From: Amycolatopsis anabasis
Lineage (GTDB): Bacteria; Actinomycetota; Actinomycetes; Mycobacteriales; Pseudonocardiaceae
Direction: 5' to 3'
DNA length: 64,000 nucleotides
NCBI RefSeq assembly: GCF_009765355.1
Contig: NZ_VTHK01000004.1
Span: forward strand, 1-64,000
Under the pieces are notes generated by a model that worked only from the letters and a program-made list of their open reading frames with translations, did no database searches and was not told the origin of the DNA. This document shows positions 19,300 through 26,739 of the stretch, piece after piece. Position 1 is the first letter of the stretch; every line of letters begins with the position of its first letter. A program made the position numbers and the translations under genes.

Positions 19300-20211
19300 A
19301 TGACGCGTGCGGGGCGGACCGGCTTCAGCCTGGTGCAGCTGGAGTACTTCGTCGCGACGGCCGAGGCCCGCACGATTTCCGAGGCCGCCGAGCGCCTGCA
19401 CACCACCCAGTCCGCGCTGTCCTCGGCGATCATCCGGCTGGAACGGCACCTCGGCTGCCAGCTCTTCGTGCGCCACCACGCGAAGGGCGTCACGCTGACC
19501 CCGGCCGGGCGGCAGCTGCTCGCCGACGCCCGCGCCGTGCTCCGCCAGGCCGAGGACCTGGTCGGCGACAGCCGCCGCCTGCAGGACGAGATCGGCGGCA
19601 CGCTGGAGGTCGGCTGCTTCATCACCCTGGTCCCGTTCCTCATCCCGCCGGTGCTGCGCGCCCTGCGCGAACGGCATCCCGACCTCGCGGTGCGGGTGCA
19701 CGAGGCGGACACCGGGCCGCTGGTCACCGATCTGCGCGAAGGGGTCTGCGAGCTGGCGCTGAGCTACGACATCGGGCTGACCGACGATCTGCGCTTCGAA
19801 CCGCTGGTCGAGCTCCGGCCGTACGCGCTGGTCGCGGCGGACGATCCGCTCGCCGGGGCCGGGGCCGCGTCGATCGCCGAACTCGCGAAACGGCCGCTGG
19901 TCCTGCTCGACCTGCCCGAACCCGGCGACTTCGTGCGGGCCATCCTGCGGGACGTGCTGCCCGGGATCCCGGACGTCGTGCGCACCACCAGCTTCGAGGG
20001 CATGCGCGCGCTGGTCGCCGCCGGAATGGGGTTCACCATCCTGAACCAGCGGGTCGCCACCCCGGTCACCTACGACGGCGGCGAGGTGCGCGCGCTGGAG
20101 ATCGCCGACGACATCCCGTCGATCCGGGTCGGCCTGGTCACCGCGAAATCGCTGCGGCCCACCCGCCGCGCGCGGACGTTCGCCGCCCAGTGCCGCGCGC
20201 TCCTCCAATAG
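19300..20211 (+). CDS. LysR-family transcriptional regulator
   Basis: A 303-residue regulator. The N-terminal winged helix (LVQLEYFVATAEARTISEAAERLHTTQSALSSAIIRLERHLG) is typical of LysR. The effector domain starts near residue 90 (GTLEVGCFITLVPFLIPPVLRALRERHPDLAVRVHE). ATG 19300 is chosen because it starts just before the helix-turn-helix and after a plausible -10; a longer frame upstream would cross the operator. It is divergent from the flavin reductase operon with 86 bases between starts, the classical arrangement for a LysR activator of a catabolic operon. The inducer is unknown, perhaps an indole derivative. Confidence 0.88.
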   Translation: MTRAGRTGFSLVQLEYFVATAEARTISEAAERLHTTQSALSSAIIRLERHLGCQLFVRHHAKGVTLTPAGRQLLADARAVLRQAEDLVGDSRRLQDEIGGTLEVGCFITLVPFLIPPVLRALRERHPDLAVRVHEADTGPLVTDLREGVCELALSYDIGLTDDLRFEPLVELRPYALVAADDPLAGAGAASIAELAKRPLVLLDLPEPGDFVRAILRDVLPGIPDVVRTTSFEGMRALVAAGMGFTILNQRVATPVTYDGGEVRALEIADDIPSIRVGLVTAKSLRPTRRARTFAAQCRALLQ

Positions 20212-20282
20212 TCCACAAGAGACTTTTGCTGTTCCGGCAAAGAACCTTGTCAACCTACGCCCGTGCGGCGCACCTTGGAGGT

Positions 20283-20882
20283 ATGGACGAGAAGTTCTGG
20301 GACGACCGGTACGGCGGCACCGACCAACTCTTCAGCGGCGAACCGAACGGCGTGCTGGTCACCGAGGTGACCGGCCTGCCGCCGGGGCAGGCGCTGGACG
20401 TGGGCTGCGGCGAAGGTGGCGACGCGCTGTGGCTGGCCCGGCACGGCTGGCACGTCACCGCGGTCGACATCTCCCGGGACGCGCTGGAGCGCGCCGCCCG
20501 CGCCGCGGGCGGCACCGAGGCGGTGGCGTGGACCCGCGCCGATCTGACCGCCACGGCCCCACCGGCGGGCGCGTTCGATCTGGTGTCGGTCCAGTACTTC
20601 CCGCTCCCGCGTCGGCCGGGCCACACCGCGCTGCGCCGCCTGCTGGCCGCGGTCGCCCCGGGCGGCACGCTCCTGTTCGTCAGCCACGACCTCGCCGAAC
20701 TGCCGCCGCGGGAGGAACTCGGCGTCGACCCGAGCGATTACTACGAACCCCACGAGGTCGCCGGGCTCCTCGGCGACGACTGGGTGGTCGAGGTCGACGA
20801 AACCCGTCCGCGCACCGCCCCCGCCCCGGCGGGCACCCACCACACCCGCGACACCGTGCTCCGCGCCCGGCGCCTGCGGTAG
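20283..20882 (+). CDS. Class I SAM-dependent methyltransferase
   Basis: A 199-residue protein, MDEKFWDDRYGG at the N-terminus, with the SAM-binding motif ALDVGCGEGGDALWLARHG (about residues 38-56), the acidic VDIS after beta-2, and ARTD-like RADLTAT. It resembles tehB/thiopurine-type methyltransferases of about 200 residues that open with WDERY. The substrate is not predictable. It lies 71 bases after the LysR gene on the same strand and converges with the RpiR gene (stops one base apart), so it marks the end of that region. Confidence 0.85.
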   Translation: MDEKFWDDRYGGTDQLFSGEPNGVLVTEVTGLPPGQALDVGCGEGGDALWLARHGWHVTAVDISRDALERAARAAGGTEAVAWTRADLTATAPPAGAFDLVSVQYFPLPRRPGHTALRRLLAAVAPGGTLLFVSHDLAELPPREELGVDPSDYYEPHEVAGLLGDDWVVEVDETRPRTAPAPAGTHHTRDTVLRARRLR

Positions 20883-20883
20883 C

Positions 20884-21792
20884 TCAAGCCTCGCGCCCGT
20901 TGCCCTCGGTGTAGACCTCGAACTCCTCGAGCAGGCGTTCGTCGGTGAGCAGTTCCGACCGGCTCCGGGTGCCCAGGTGCAGCGCGACATCGGTGGCGAG
21001 CGCCTGGGCCAGCGCGGTGAACGCGGTGAGCGAGCGCATGATCGTCACCCCGGCGGTTTCCACGTAGAGCGTCAGATCGGCCTCGGCCAGCGGGGAGGCG
21101 GCGTTGTCGGTCAACGCGATCGTGCGCACGCCCCGCCGCTTCGCGTGGGCGAGGGCGCGCACGGTGTCCGCGGCGTACCGGTGGATCGAGACCGCCACCA
21201 GGACGTCCCCCTCGACCAGGTCGCGCAGATCGTCCACCAGCAACCCGGCGGCGGGGACGAGCTGGCGCACCCGCGGCCGCACCAGGTGCAGCAGGTAGCT
21301 CAGCAGGTAGGAGACCGTGAAGCACTTGCGCAGGCCGATGACGTGGATGCTGTCCGCTTCGGCGAGCAGCTTGACCATCTCCTGCCAGTCGGCCGGATCG
21401 ATGCGGGCGAAGGTGCGCGCGAGATTCTGCTGGTCGTGCTGGACGACCGCGGCGAGCAGCCCGCCCGGGCCCTCGTGCCGGCTGGCCTGCTCGAACCGGC
21501 GCACCAGCTGCGCCTGCTCGGCGAGCTGCAACCGGCACAGCTCCACCAGCGCCGGGTACCCGTTGAGCCCGAACGATCCGGCGAACCGCACCAGCGAGGA
21601 CTCGTGCACCTCGGCCAGCCGCGCGGTCTCGGAAATGCTGCGGAACGCGGTTCCTTCGGGATCGGCCAGCAGCAGGTTCGCGATCCGCCGCTGCCCGGCC
21701 GCGAGTTTGGGCAACCGGGCGCGCAGCAGTTCGCACAGCTCGCCGTAGGTCGAGGGAGCCGAGCCGCCCGGCTTCCCGTTCACCGCGCCCAT
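20884..21792 (-). CDS. MurR/RpiR-family transcriptional regulator
   Basis: A 302-residue regulator: N-terminal helix-turn-helix (LLRARLPKLAAGQRRIANLLLADPEGTAFRSISETARLAEVHESSLVRFAGSFGLNGYPAL) and a C-terminal SIS sugar-phosphate-binding domain (about 125-265; DSIHVIGLRKCFTVSYLL, DVLVAVSIHRYAADTV, TIALTDNAASPLAEADLTLYV). RpiR proteins usually respond to phosphorylated sugars. It begins one base after the stop of the alcohol dehydrogenase, so the two are co-transcribed. The paired aminotransferase is divergent. The regulated pathway may be an amino-sugar or amino-acid conversion, but that is inference. Confidence 0.9.
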   Translation of the reverse strand: MGAVNGKPGGSAPSTYGELCELLRARLPKLAAGQRRIANLLLADPEGTAFRSISETARLAEVHESSLVRFAGSFGLNGYPALVELCRLQLAEQAQLVRRFEQASRHEGPGGLLAAVVQHDQQNLARTFARIDPADWQEMVKLLAEADSIHVIGLRKCFTVSYLLSYLLHLVRPRVRQLVPAAGLLVDDLRDLVEGDVLVAVSIHRYAADTVRALAHAKRRGVRTIALTDNAASPLAEADLTLYVETAGVTIMRSLTAFTALAQALATDVALHLGTRSRSELLTDERLLEEFEVYTEGNGREA

Positions 21793-21793
21793 G

Positions 21794-22846
21794 CTACGAG
21801 ACCACCGGCTCGGCGACGGTGACTCCGGCGTGCGGCGGCACCGGATCGTTCATCGCCGCCAGGGCGTCCGGCACGTCGTCGAGTCCGATCCGCTTGCCCA
21901 CCAGCAGGCCGAGGTCGAGCCGCGATGCGAGGATCATGCGCAACATCTCCGGATACTCGTGTGCCTGGATGCCGTGACTGCCCAGAATATGCAGTTCACC
22001 CGCGATCACCCGGTCCATGGGAATCGGGGAAAAACCTTGCGCCGGCGGCATCAGGCCCACCTGGACGTGCCGCCCCCGGTTGCGCAGGCTCGCCACCGAC
22101 GCCGCGCACGTCGCCGGGCTCCCGGCGCAGTCGAGCGAAATCCGCGCGCCGCCGCCGGTGCGCGCGCGGACTTCGGCCGCGGTGTCGGCGATCTCCCGGG
22201 CGTCCACGGTCACCTCCGCGCCCGCCCGGGCGGCCAGCGCGAGGGCGCCGGGCGAGAGGTCGACCGCGACGACCCGCGCACCCGCGGCGACGGCCAGCAT
22301 GACCGCGGAGAGCCCCGCGCCGCCGCAGCCGTGCACGGCGACCCACTGGCCCGCGCTCAACTCGCCTTGCCGCAGCAGCGCCCGGAACGCGGTGCCGAAG
22401 CGGCAGCCCAGCGCCGCGGCCTCGACCGAGCCGAGTTCTTCGGGCAGGGCAACAAGATTCGCCGAGGCGTGCTCGATCGCGACCAGTTCGGCGAACGAGC
22501 CCCAGTGCGTCGCACCGGGCTGGAACTGGCGCTCGCAGATCTGCTGGTTCCCGCTCGCGCATTCGGCGCAGGCCCCGCAGGCGCAGACGAACGGCACGGT
22601 GACCCGGTCGCCGAGCCGCCAGCCGCGCACTTCCGCGCCGAGCGCCGCGATCCGCCCGGCCAGTTCGTGCCCGGCGACGTGCGGCACGGTGACGGCCGGA
22701 TCGTGGCCGCGCCAGGTATGCCAGTCACTGCGGCACAGCCCGGTGGCCTCGACCTCGATGACCACCCCGTCCGGGGCGGGCACCGGGTCCGGAACCGTCC
22801 GGATCCGGGGTCGCGCGCCGAACTCGTCGAAGACCACCGCTCGCAC
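21794..22846 (-). CDS. Zinc-dependent alcohol dehydrogenase (MDR family)
   Basis: A 350-residue medium-chain dehydrogenase. Catalytic zinc ligands Cys in GLCRSDWH and His-Glu in GHELAG are present. The structural zinc loop has CACGACAECASGNQQIC. The NAD-binding motif is HGCGGAGLSAVMLA, followed by VVAVDLS. It oxidises an alcohol with NAD(P)+; the substrate is unknown. GTG start. First gene of an operon with the RpiR regulator and divergent from the aminotransferase, with 91 bases between the starts. The shared promoter region has an inverted repeat over a TATAAT box. Confidence 0.9.
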   Translation of the reverse strand: MRAVVFDEFGARPRIRTVPDPVPAPDGVVIEVEATGLCRSDWHTWRGHDPAVTVPHVAGHELAGRIAALGAEVRGWRLGDRVTVPFVCACGACAECASGNQQICERQFQPGATHWGSFAELVAIEHASANLVALPEELGSVEAAALGCRFGTAFRALLRQGELSAGQWVAVHGCGGAGLSAVMLAVAAGARVVAVDLSPGALALAARAGAEVTVDAREIADTAAEVRARTGGGARISLDCAGSPATCAASVASLRNRGRHVQVGLMPPAQGFSPIPMDRVIAGELHILGSHGIQAHEYPEMLRMILASRLDLGLLVGKRIGLDDVPDALAAMNDPVPPHAGVTVAEPVVS

Positions 22847-22886
22847 TACTCCAGCGTAGCCATGCCCCGATAGTGGGCAAATATAC

Positions 22887-22910
22887 TTGCGTCATATAAT
22901 TTGGATGCAA
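22887..22910 (+). promoter_or_regulatory. Promoter with overlapping inverted repeat, aminotransferase / dehydrogenase divergent region
   Basis: TATAAT at 22895-22900 is a perfect -10 box, rare in this GC-rich DNA. It is flanked by TTGCGTC (22887-22893) and GATGCAA (22904-22910), an inverted repeat with one mismatch and a 10-base spacer. The geometry suits a repressor, plausibly the RpiR protein encoded in the divergent operon. No clear -35 is visible. Confidence 0.5.
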
Positions 22911-22937
22911 GCGATCATGCATTCAATGGGGTGGAAG

Positions 22938-24164
22938 ATGATCCGGCACTCGGCGACGCTGGCCATCAACGAACGGCTCCAGGCCCGGCGCGCGGCCGGG
23001 GAAAAGGTGCTCCACCTGGGGTTCGGTGAAGCGGGACTGCCGGTCCTGCCCGAGGTGCGCGCCCGGCTCGCGGCGGCGGCCGAGCGCAACGAGTACCCGC
23101 CGGTCGCGGGCACCGCGGACGCGCGGGAAGCCGCGGCGGGCTACTTCGCGCGGCGGGACCTGCCGACCTCGCCGACCCGGATCCTGCTCGCCCCGGGCAG
23201 CAAGGCGCTGCTCTTCGCGTTGCTCACCGTGCTTCCGGGCGACCTGGTGCTGCCGAAGCCGTCCTGGGTCAGCTACGCGGCGCAGGCGGCGCTGGCGGGC
23301 AAACGGGTGCTGGGCGTGCCGATTCCCGAGGAGGCCGGGGGCATCCCGGATCCCGGGCTGCTGGACGCCGAACTCACCGCCGCGCGCCGGGCGGGGGCCG
23401 AACCGGGCGTGCTGATCCTGACGACCCCGGACAACCCGACCGGCACCGCGGCATCCGCCGAGCTGGTGAAACAGGTGTGCGCGGTCGCCGACCGGCACGG
23501 CCTCGTGATCATCTCCGACGAGATCTACCGGGATCTGCGCCACGACGGCGAACCGGTGCACAGCCCCGCGCTCGAACTGCCCGAGCGCACGATCATCACC
23601 ACCGGCCTGAGCAAGCACCTCGCGCTCGGCGGTTACCGGATCGGGCTCGCCCGGCTGCCGGAGAACTCCGGGGAACTGCGCGCGGAGTTGATCGGCGTGG
23701 CCAGCGAGGTGTGGTCGGCGCTGCCCGGGCCGATGCAGGAGGTCACCGCGTACGCGTTGCGCGAGCCGGAGGAGGTGCGCGCGCACGTGCTCGCGAGCGC
23801 GCGCCTGCACCGGCGGGTGGCCACCGCGGTGCACGCGGAATTCCTCGCCGCGGGCGCGTCCTGCCGGGCGCCGCGGGGCGGCTTCTACCTCTACCCCGAC
23901 CTCGGCTCCCGGCGGGCCGAACTCGGCGTACGCACCGGCGCGGAACTGGCCGGACGCCTGCTGGACCGGCACGGCGTCGGCGTGCTCGCCGGGGTGGAGT
24001 TCGGCGACGACCCCGCCGCGCTGCGGTTCCGGGTGGCCACCAGCCTGCTCTACGGCGCGACCGCCGAGCAGCGCTGGACCGCCCTGCGCAGCCCGGATCC
24101 CGTTGCGCTGCCGTGGATCGCGGACTCGCTCGAACATTTGCGGACCGCGCTGAGTTCACTCTAG
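22938..24164 (+). CDS. PLP-dependent aminotransferase, class I/II
   Basis: A 408-residue fold-type I aminotransferase. TTPDNPTG has the substrate-binding Asn (about 166), IISDEIYRDL the PLP-contacting Asp and Tyr, and TTGLSKHLALGGYRIG the Schiff-base Lys (Lys226) and the phosphate-binding Arg. ATG 22938 is preferred because GGGTGGAAG precedes it; ATG 22917 would add seven residues without a ribosome site. The amino donor and acceptor are not predictable. Divergent from the dehydrogenase-RpiR operon and probably under the same regulator. The last nine bases overlap the convergent small HTH gene. Confidence 0.9.
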   Translation: MIRHSATLAINERLQARRAAGEKVLHLGFGEAGLPVLPEVRARLAAAAERNEYPPVAGTADAREAAAGYFARRDLPTSPTRILLAPGSKALLFALLTVLPGDLVLPKPSWVSYAAQAALAGKRVLGVPIPEEAGGIPDPGLLDAELTAARRAGAEPGVLILTTPDNPTGTAASAELVKQVCAVADRHGLVIISDEIYRDLRHDGEPVHSPALELPERTIITTGLSKHLALGGYRIGLARLPENSGELRAELIGVASEVWSALPGPMQEVTAYALREPEEVRAHVLASARLHRRVATAVHAEFLAAGASCRAPRGGFYLYPDLGSRRAELGVRTGAELAGRLLDRHGVGVLAGVEFGDDPAALRFRVATSLLYGATAEQRWTALRSPDPVALPWIADSLEHLRTALSSL

Positions 24165-24461
24165 ATCGAGCAGCCGCACCAAGGATCCCGGCGGCACTTC
24201 CAGGACTTCTTCCAGGCACCCCAGTGCCGCCAGCGAATCCGGCCGGTCCGGGCGGCACCGGCCGGATTGCCAATGACTGAGCGTGGCCAGGCTGATCGAC
24301 ACCCCCCGGCGCAAGATCCGATAGCGAATGCGTTCCAGGCCAAGCCCCCTGGCCCGGATCGCGGCACGCAACGCCACGGAAAACGGGCCGGTTTCGAGCA
24401 AACGCCCGACCTCCCGTTCCGCCACCCCCCGGTCGATGCTGGTCGTTCGATGACCGGTCAT
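24156..24461 (-). CDS. Small XRE-like helix-turn-helix protein
   Basis: A 101-residue protein whose C-terminal two thirds form a lambda-repressor-like domain (FSVALRAAIRARGLGLERIRYRILRRGVSISLATLSHWQSGRCRPDR...LGCLEEVLEVPPGSLVRLL). The LSHWQSGR recognition segment is common in actinobacterial regulators that carry longer C-terminal parts, so this may be a truncated relative. ATG 24461 has GGGAG five bases upstream; the TTG at 24473 would add four residues. It overlaps the convergent aminotransferase by nine bases. Target unknown. Confidence 0.7.
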   Translation of the reverse strand: MTGHRTTSIDRGVAEREVGRLLETGPFSVALRAAIRARGLGLERIRYRILRRGVSISLATLSHWQSGRCRPDRPDSLAALGCLEEVLEVPPGSLVRLLDLE

Positions 24462-24531
24462 GTTGGCTCCCAAGGACTTCGGACCGCTGAGCGTATTCCC
24501 GGGGAACCGGCGAGGGGAAGGGGCTTTGTGC

Positions 24532-25347
24532 TCACGTCCCGCGTAGTTCTTCGACGACCGGCGCGAACTGCTCGAGATAGCCGGAATTTACTGTGACGTA
24601 GGAAATCCCGAGGCGCTCCCGCCACTCGCGGAGCGTTTCCGCCGCCTGACGCGGAGTGCCCGTGAGCACGGTGACCGCGTGCGCCGCGGCGAGTTCGGGG
24701 ACGCTCGTCCCGATGAAGCGCTCGAGCCACGGTGCGGGTTCGTCGCCATAGGCCAGAAGGTTGACGGCCAGCTCGATCTCGGGCCACCGTTCCCCGGCCG
24801 CCGCCCGGAAATCGTCCACAATGGACGCAGCCTCCTCGGTGGTGGTGCGCGGCAGCCACGCCATGGTCACCGTGTCCGCCTCCCGGGCGGCCAGTTCCCG
24901 CATCTTCGGCCCGCCGGCGGCCAGCAGCAGCGGCGGCCGGTCGCCGGTCTCCTTGAGGTGGGCGATCGTCTCCGCCAGTGCGGCGCGCCGCCGGGCCCCG
25001 CCGCCGAATTCGCGGCCGAGCGCGGCCGCCTGCCGCTCGGCTTCCGGCCGCCCGGTGCCGAGCCCGAGTTCGAACCGGCCGCCGGACAGCTTGTGCAGCG
25101 ACCGCGCCTGCCAGGCCAGGTGGCGGCGGTCGCGCAACGCGTCCACCGCCACGAACGTGCCGACGCGCAACGTGCTGGTGACCGCGAAGGCGGCGGACAG
25201 CAAGGTGAACGGGTCGACGTCCACCTGCGGATCCGGGGAGAGCAGCGTGTCGTACCCGAGTTCCTCGGCCCGCCGCGCCAGCCCCGTCCACGCGGCCAGA
25301 TCGGGCGCCCCGCCCACGATCCCGAACCGGAACTTTCGATCGGTCAT
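24532..25347 (-). CDS. LLM-class flavin-dependent oxidoreductase
   Basis: A 271-residue TIM-barrel protein of the luciferase-like monooxygenase family. FRFGIVGGAPDLAAWTGLARRAEELGYDTLLSPD, TSTLRVGTFVA, GGRFELGLGTGRPEAE and PPLLLAAGGPKM are family hallmarks. It is shorter than the usual 300-350 residues but runs through the C-terminal helices (EELRGT). It uses F420 or FMN; the motif set resembles the F420-type group with a TIGR03621-like N-terminus, which I cannot confirm. ATG 25347 has GAGGAG six bases upstream. Single gene, not obviously part of an operon. Confidence 0.85.
   Translation of the reverse strand: MTDRKFRFGIVGGAPDLAAWTGLARRAEELGYDTLLSPDPQVDVDPFTLLSAAFAVTSTLRVGTFVAVDALRDRRHLAWQARSLHKLSGGRFELGLGTGRPEAERQAAALGREFGGGARRRAALAETIAHLKETGDRPPLLLAAGGPKMRELAAREADTVTMAWLPRTTTEEAASIVDDFRAAAGERWPEIELAVNLLAYGDEPAPWLERFIGTSVPELAAAHAVTVLTGTPRQAAETLREWRERLGISYVTVNSGYLEQFAPVVEELRGT
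24814..24826. repeat. GTCCACARTGGAC iterated near-palindrome, copy 4
   Basis: GTCCACAATGGAC inside the LLM oxidoreductase gene, on codons for SIVDDF. Confidence 0.55.
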
Positions 25348-25469
25348 CACGCACTCCTCGCGCTTCCAGGGACTTTCCGGTCCCCATGTTGCGCGTGACG
25401 CCCGGTAGCGACATCCGTCCCGCGACGACACCCCGCCCTACGCTCCCGAGCGCACGTGGTCAGCGGGTT

Positions 25470-25535
25470 CGCACTTTGCCGGCCAAGTGCGATACCTCGG
25501 TGGCCAATGCGCCGCACTTAACCGGCAATGTGCAC
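25470..25535. repeat. Short inverted-repeat elements downstream of the metalloregulator
   Basis: CGCACTT-TGCCGGCC-AAGTGCG at 25470-25491 is a perfect 7-bp hairpin. A diverged relative, CGCACTTAACCGGCAATGTGC, follows at about 25513-25533. A similar sequence (CGCTTTGCCGACGAAGTGCG) occurs at 56401-56420 between convergent genes. The stretch 25348-25546 has no gene; it lies between the regulator stop and the LLM start and may include a terminator. Confidence 0.5.
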
Positions 25536-25546
25536 GGTCTGCTGGG

Positions 25547-26230
25547 TCAGCGGAGGGCGACGGAGAGGGCTTGGGCGATCTCCTTGCCGAGGGCGTGGGT
25601 CGCCGCGTCCGGCGGGGAGCCGACCTTCACCACGATCGGCCCGCCGAACGGCTGCCGCTCGACGACCTCGATCCGCTCGCCGAGCCCGATGGCGTGCTCG
25701 GTGAGGTACCGCAGCAGCTCCGGATCGGTGTCCCAGACCCGGACGATCTCGCCGACCGCGCCCGGCTGCAGCTCGTCGAGGATGCGCGTCGGCTCCTCCT
25801 CGATACTGCCGTCCTCGGCCGGGATCGGGTCGCCGTGCGGATCGCGCACCGGGTTGCCCAGCTTCGCGGCGATCCGCTCGACCAGCCGGTCCGACACCGC
25901 GTGCTCCAGCGAGTCGGCCTCGGCGTGCACCTCGTCCCAGGTGTAGCCCAGCTCCTTGACCAGATAGGTCTCGATCAGCCGGTGCCGCCGGAGCACGCCC
26001 CGGGCCAGCTGCCGCCCCTCCCCGGTCAGCTCGATCCCCCGGTACGGCACATGCGTCACCAGGCCCAGCTGCGACAGCTTGGTGACCATGCCCGACGCCG
26101 AGGACGGGCTCACCTCCAACCGGGTGGCCAGTGAGGTGTTGGTGACCTCTTCGCCCCGCTCCACCAGGCCGTAGATCGCCCGGATGTAGTCCTCGATCGA
26201 GGAGGACCTTCGGTTGGCGCTGTCCGGCAT
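25547..26230 (-). CDS. DtxR/MntR-family metal-dependent repressor
   Basis: A 227-residue regulator with DtxR architecture: winged helix (SIEDYIRAIYGLVERGEEVTNTSLATRLEVSPSSASGMVTKLSQLGLV), dimerisation and metal-binding domain (RRHRLIETYLVKELGYTWDEVHAEADSLEHAVSDRL), and a C-terminal SH3-like FeoA domain. Where DtxR and IdeR have HAEACRWEH with the ancillary-site Cys102, this protein has HAEADSLEH, so the Cys is replaced by Asp. That change favours manganese over iron sensing, as in MntR/SirR-type proteins. It is therefore less likely to be the regulator of the iron box at 43841. Starts at ATG 26230; single gene. Confidence 0.9.
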   Translation of the reverse strand: MPDSANRRSSSIEDYIRAIYGLVERGEEVTNTSLATRLEVSPSSASGMVTKLSQLGLVTHVPYRGIELTGEGRQLARGVLRRHRLIETYLVKELGYTWDEVHAEADSLEHAVSDRLVERIAAKLGNPVRDPHGDPIPAEDGSIEEEPTRILDELQPGAVGEIVRVWDTDPELLRYLTEHAIGLGERIEVVERQPFGGPIVVKVGSPPDAATHALGKEIAQALSVALR

Positions 26231-26285
26231 GGTGCCTACGATACGGCTCCCGCGGTATCCGATGCAGTAGTGCGTACCCGAGCAG

Positions 26286-26726
26286 TCACGGGCGCCAGCG
26301 GTACCTGGTCCAATCGGGGACCGGCTCCGCACCCAGCTGGCGGTAGAACGCCTCGGCCTTCTCGTTTCCGGCCTGCATATCCCATTCGACGCGGCCGTCC
26401 GTCCGCGCCCGCAGGGCCGCCAGCAGCTCCCCGCCGAGGCCGTGCCGGCGGTGATCCGGGCGGATGTACAGATCGTCCAGCCAGATGCCCGGTTTGGCCT
26501 CCCAGGTGGAGAAGCTCCACGTGCAGAACGCGAACCCGGCGACCGTCCCCGGCCGCTCCGGCGGCTCGGCGATCAGCACCCACGCCTTGGGATCCGGGCC
26601 GAACAGGTACTTGGCCATCTCGGCGCGGTCGAGGACGAGCGTGTCGTTGCCCTCGTAGCGGGCGTGCTCCTCGATCAGCGCGCAGATCTCCTCGAGGTCG
26701 CCCGCCTCGGCTTCGCGTACCGGCAT
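26286..26726 (-). CDS. GNAT-family N-acetyltransferase
   Basis: A 146-residue acetyl-CoA-dependent N-acetyltransferase. The family elements are VREAEAGDLEEICALIEEHARYE at the N-terminus, AGFAFCTWSFSTWEAKPGIWLDDLYIRPDHRRHGLGGELLAAL with the RRHGLG acetyl-CoA loop, and NEKAEAFYRQLGAEP. The WEAKPGIWLDDLYI pattern resembles spermidine/diamine N-acetyltransferases, so a polyamine or small amine substrate is plausible. It follows the amidohydrolase gene by 13 bases on the same strand and is likely co-transcribed. Confidence 0.87.
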   Translation of the reverse strand: MPVREAEAGDLEEICALIEEHARYEGNDTLVLDRAEMAKYLFGPDPKAWVLIAEPPERPGTVAGFAFCTWSFSTWEAKPGIWLDDLYIRPDHRRHGLGGELLAALRARTDGRVEWDMQAGNEKAEAFYRQLGAEPVPDWTRYRWRP

Positions 26727-26739
26727 GTCCAGAAGCCTC

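Noticed and set aside
17481..19727. Longer version of the oxygenase beginning near 19727
   Set aside because: The upstream part overlaps the flavin reductase and LysR genes in other frames and reads as nonsense. GTG 18686 with GTGA coupling fits the family length.
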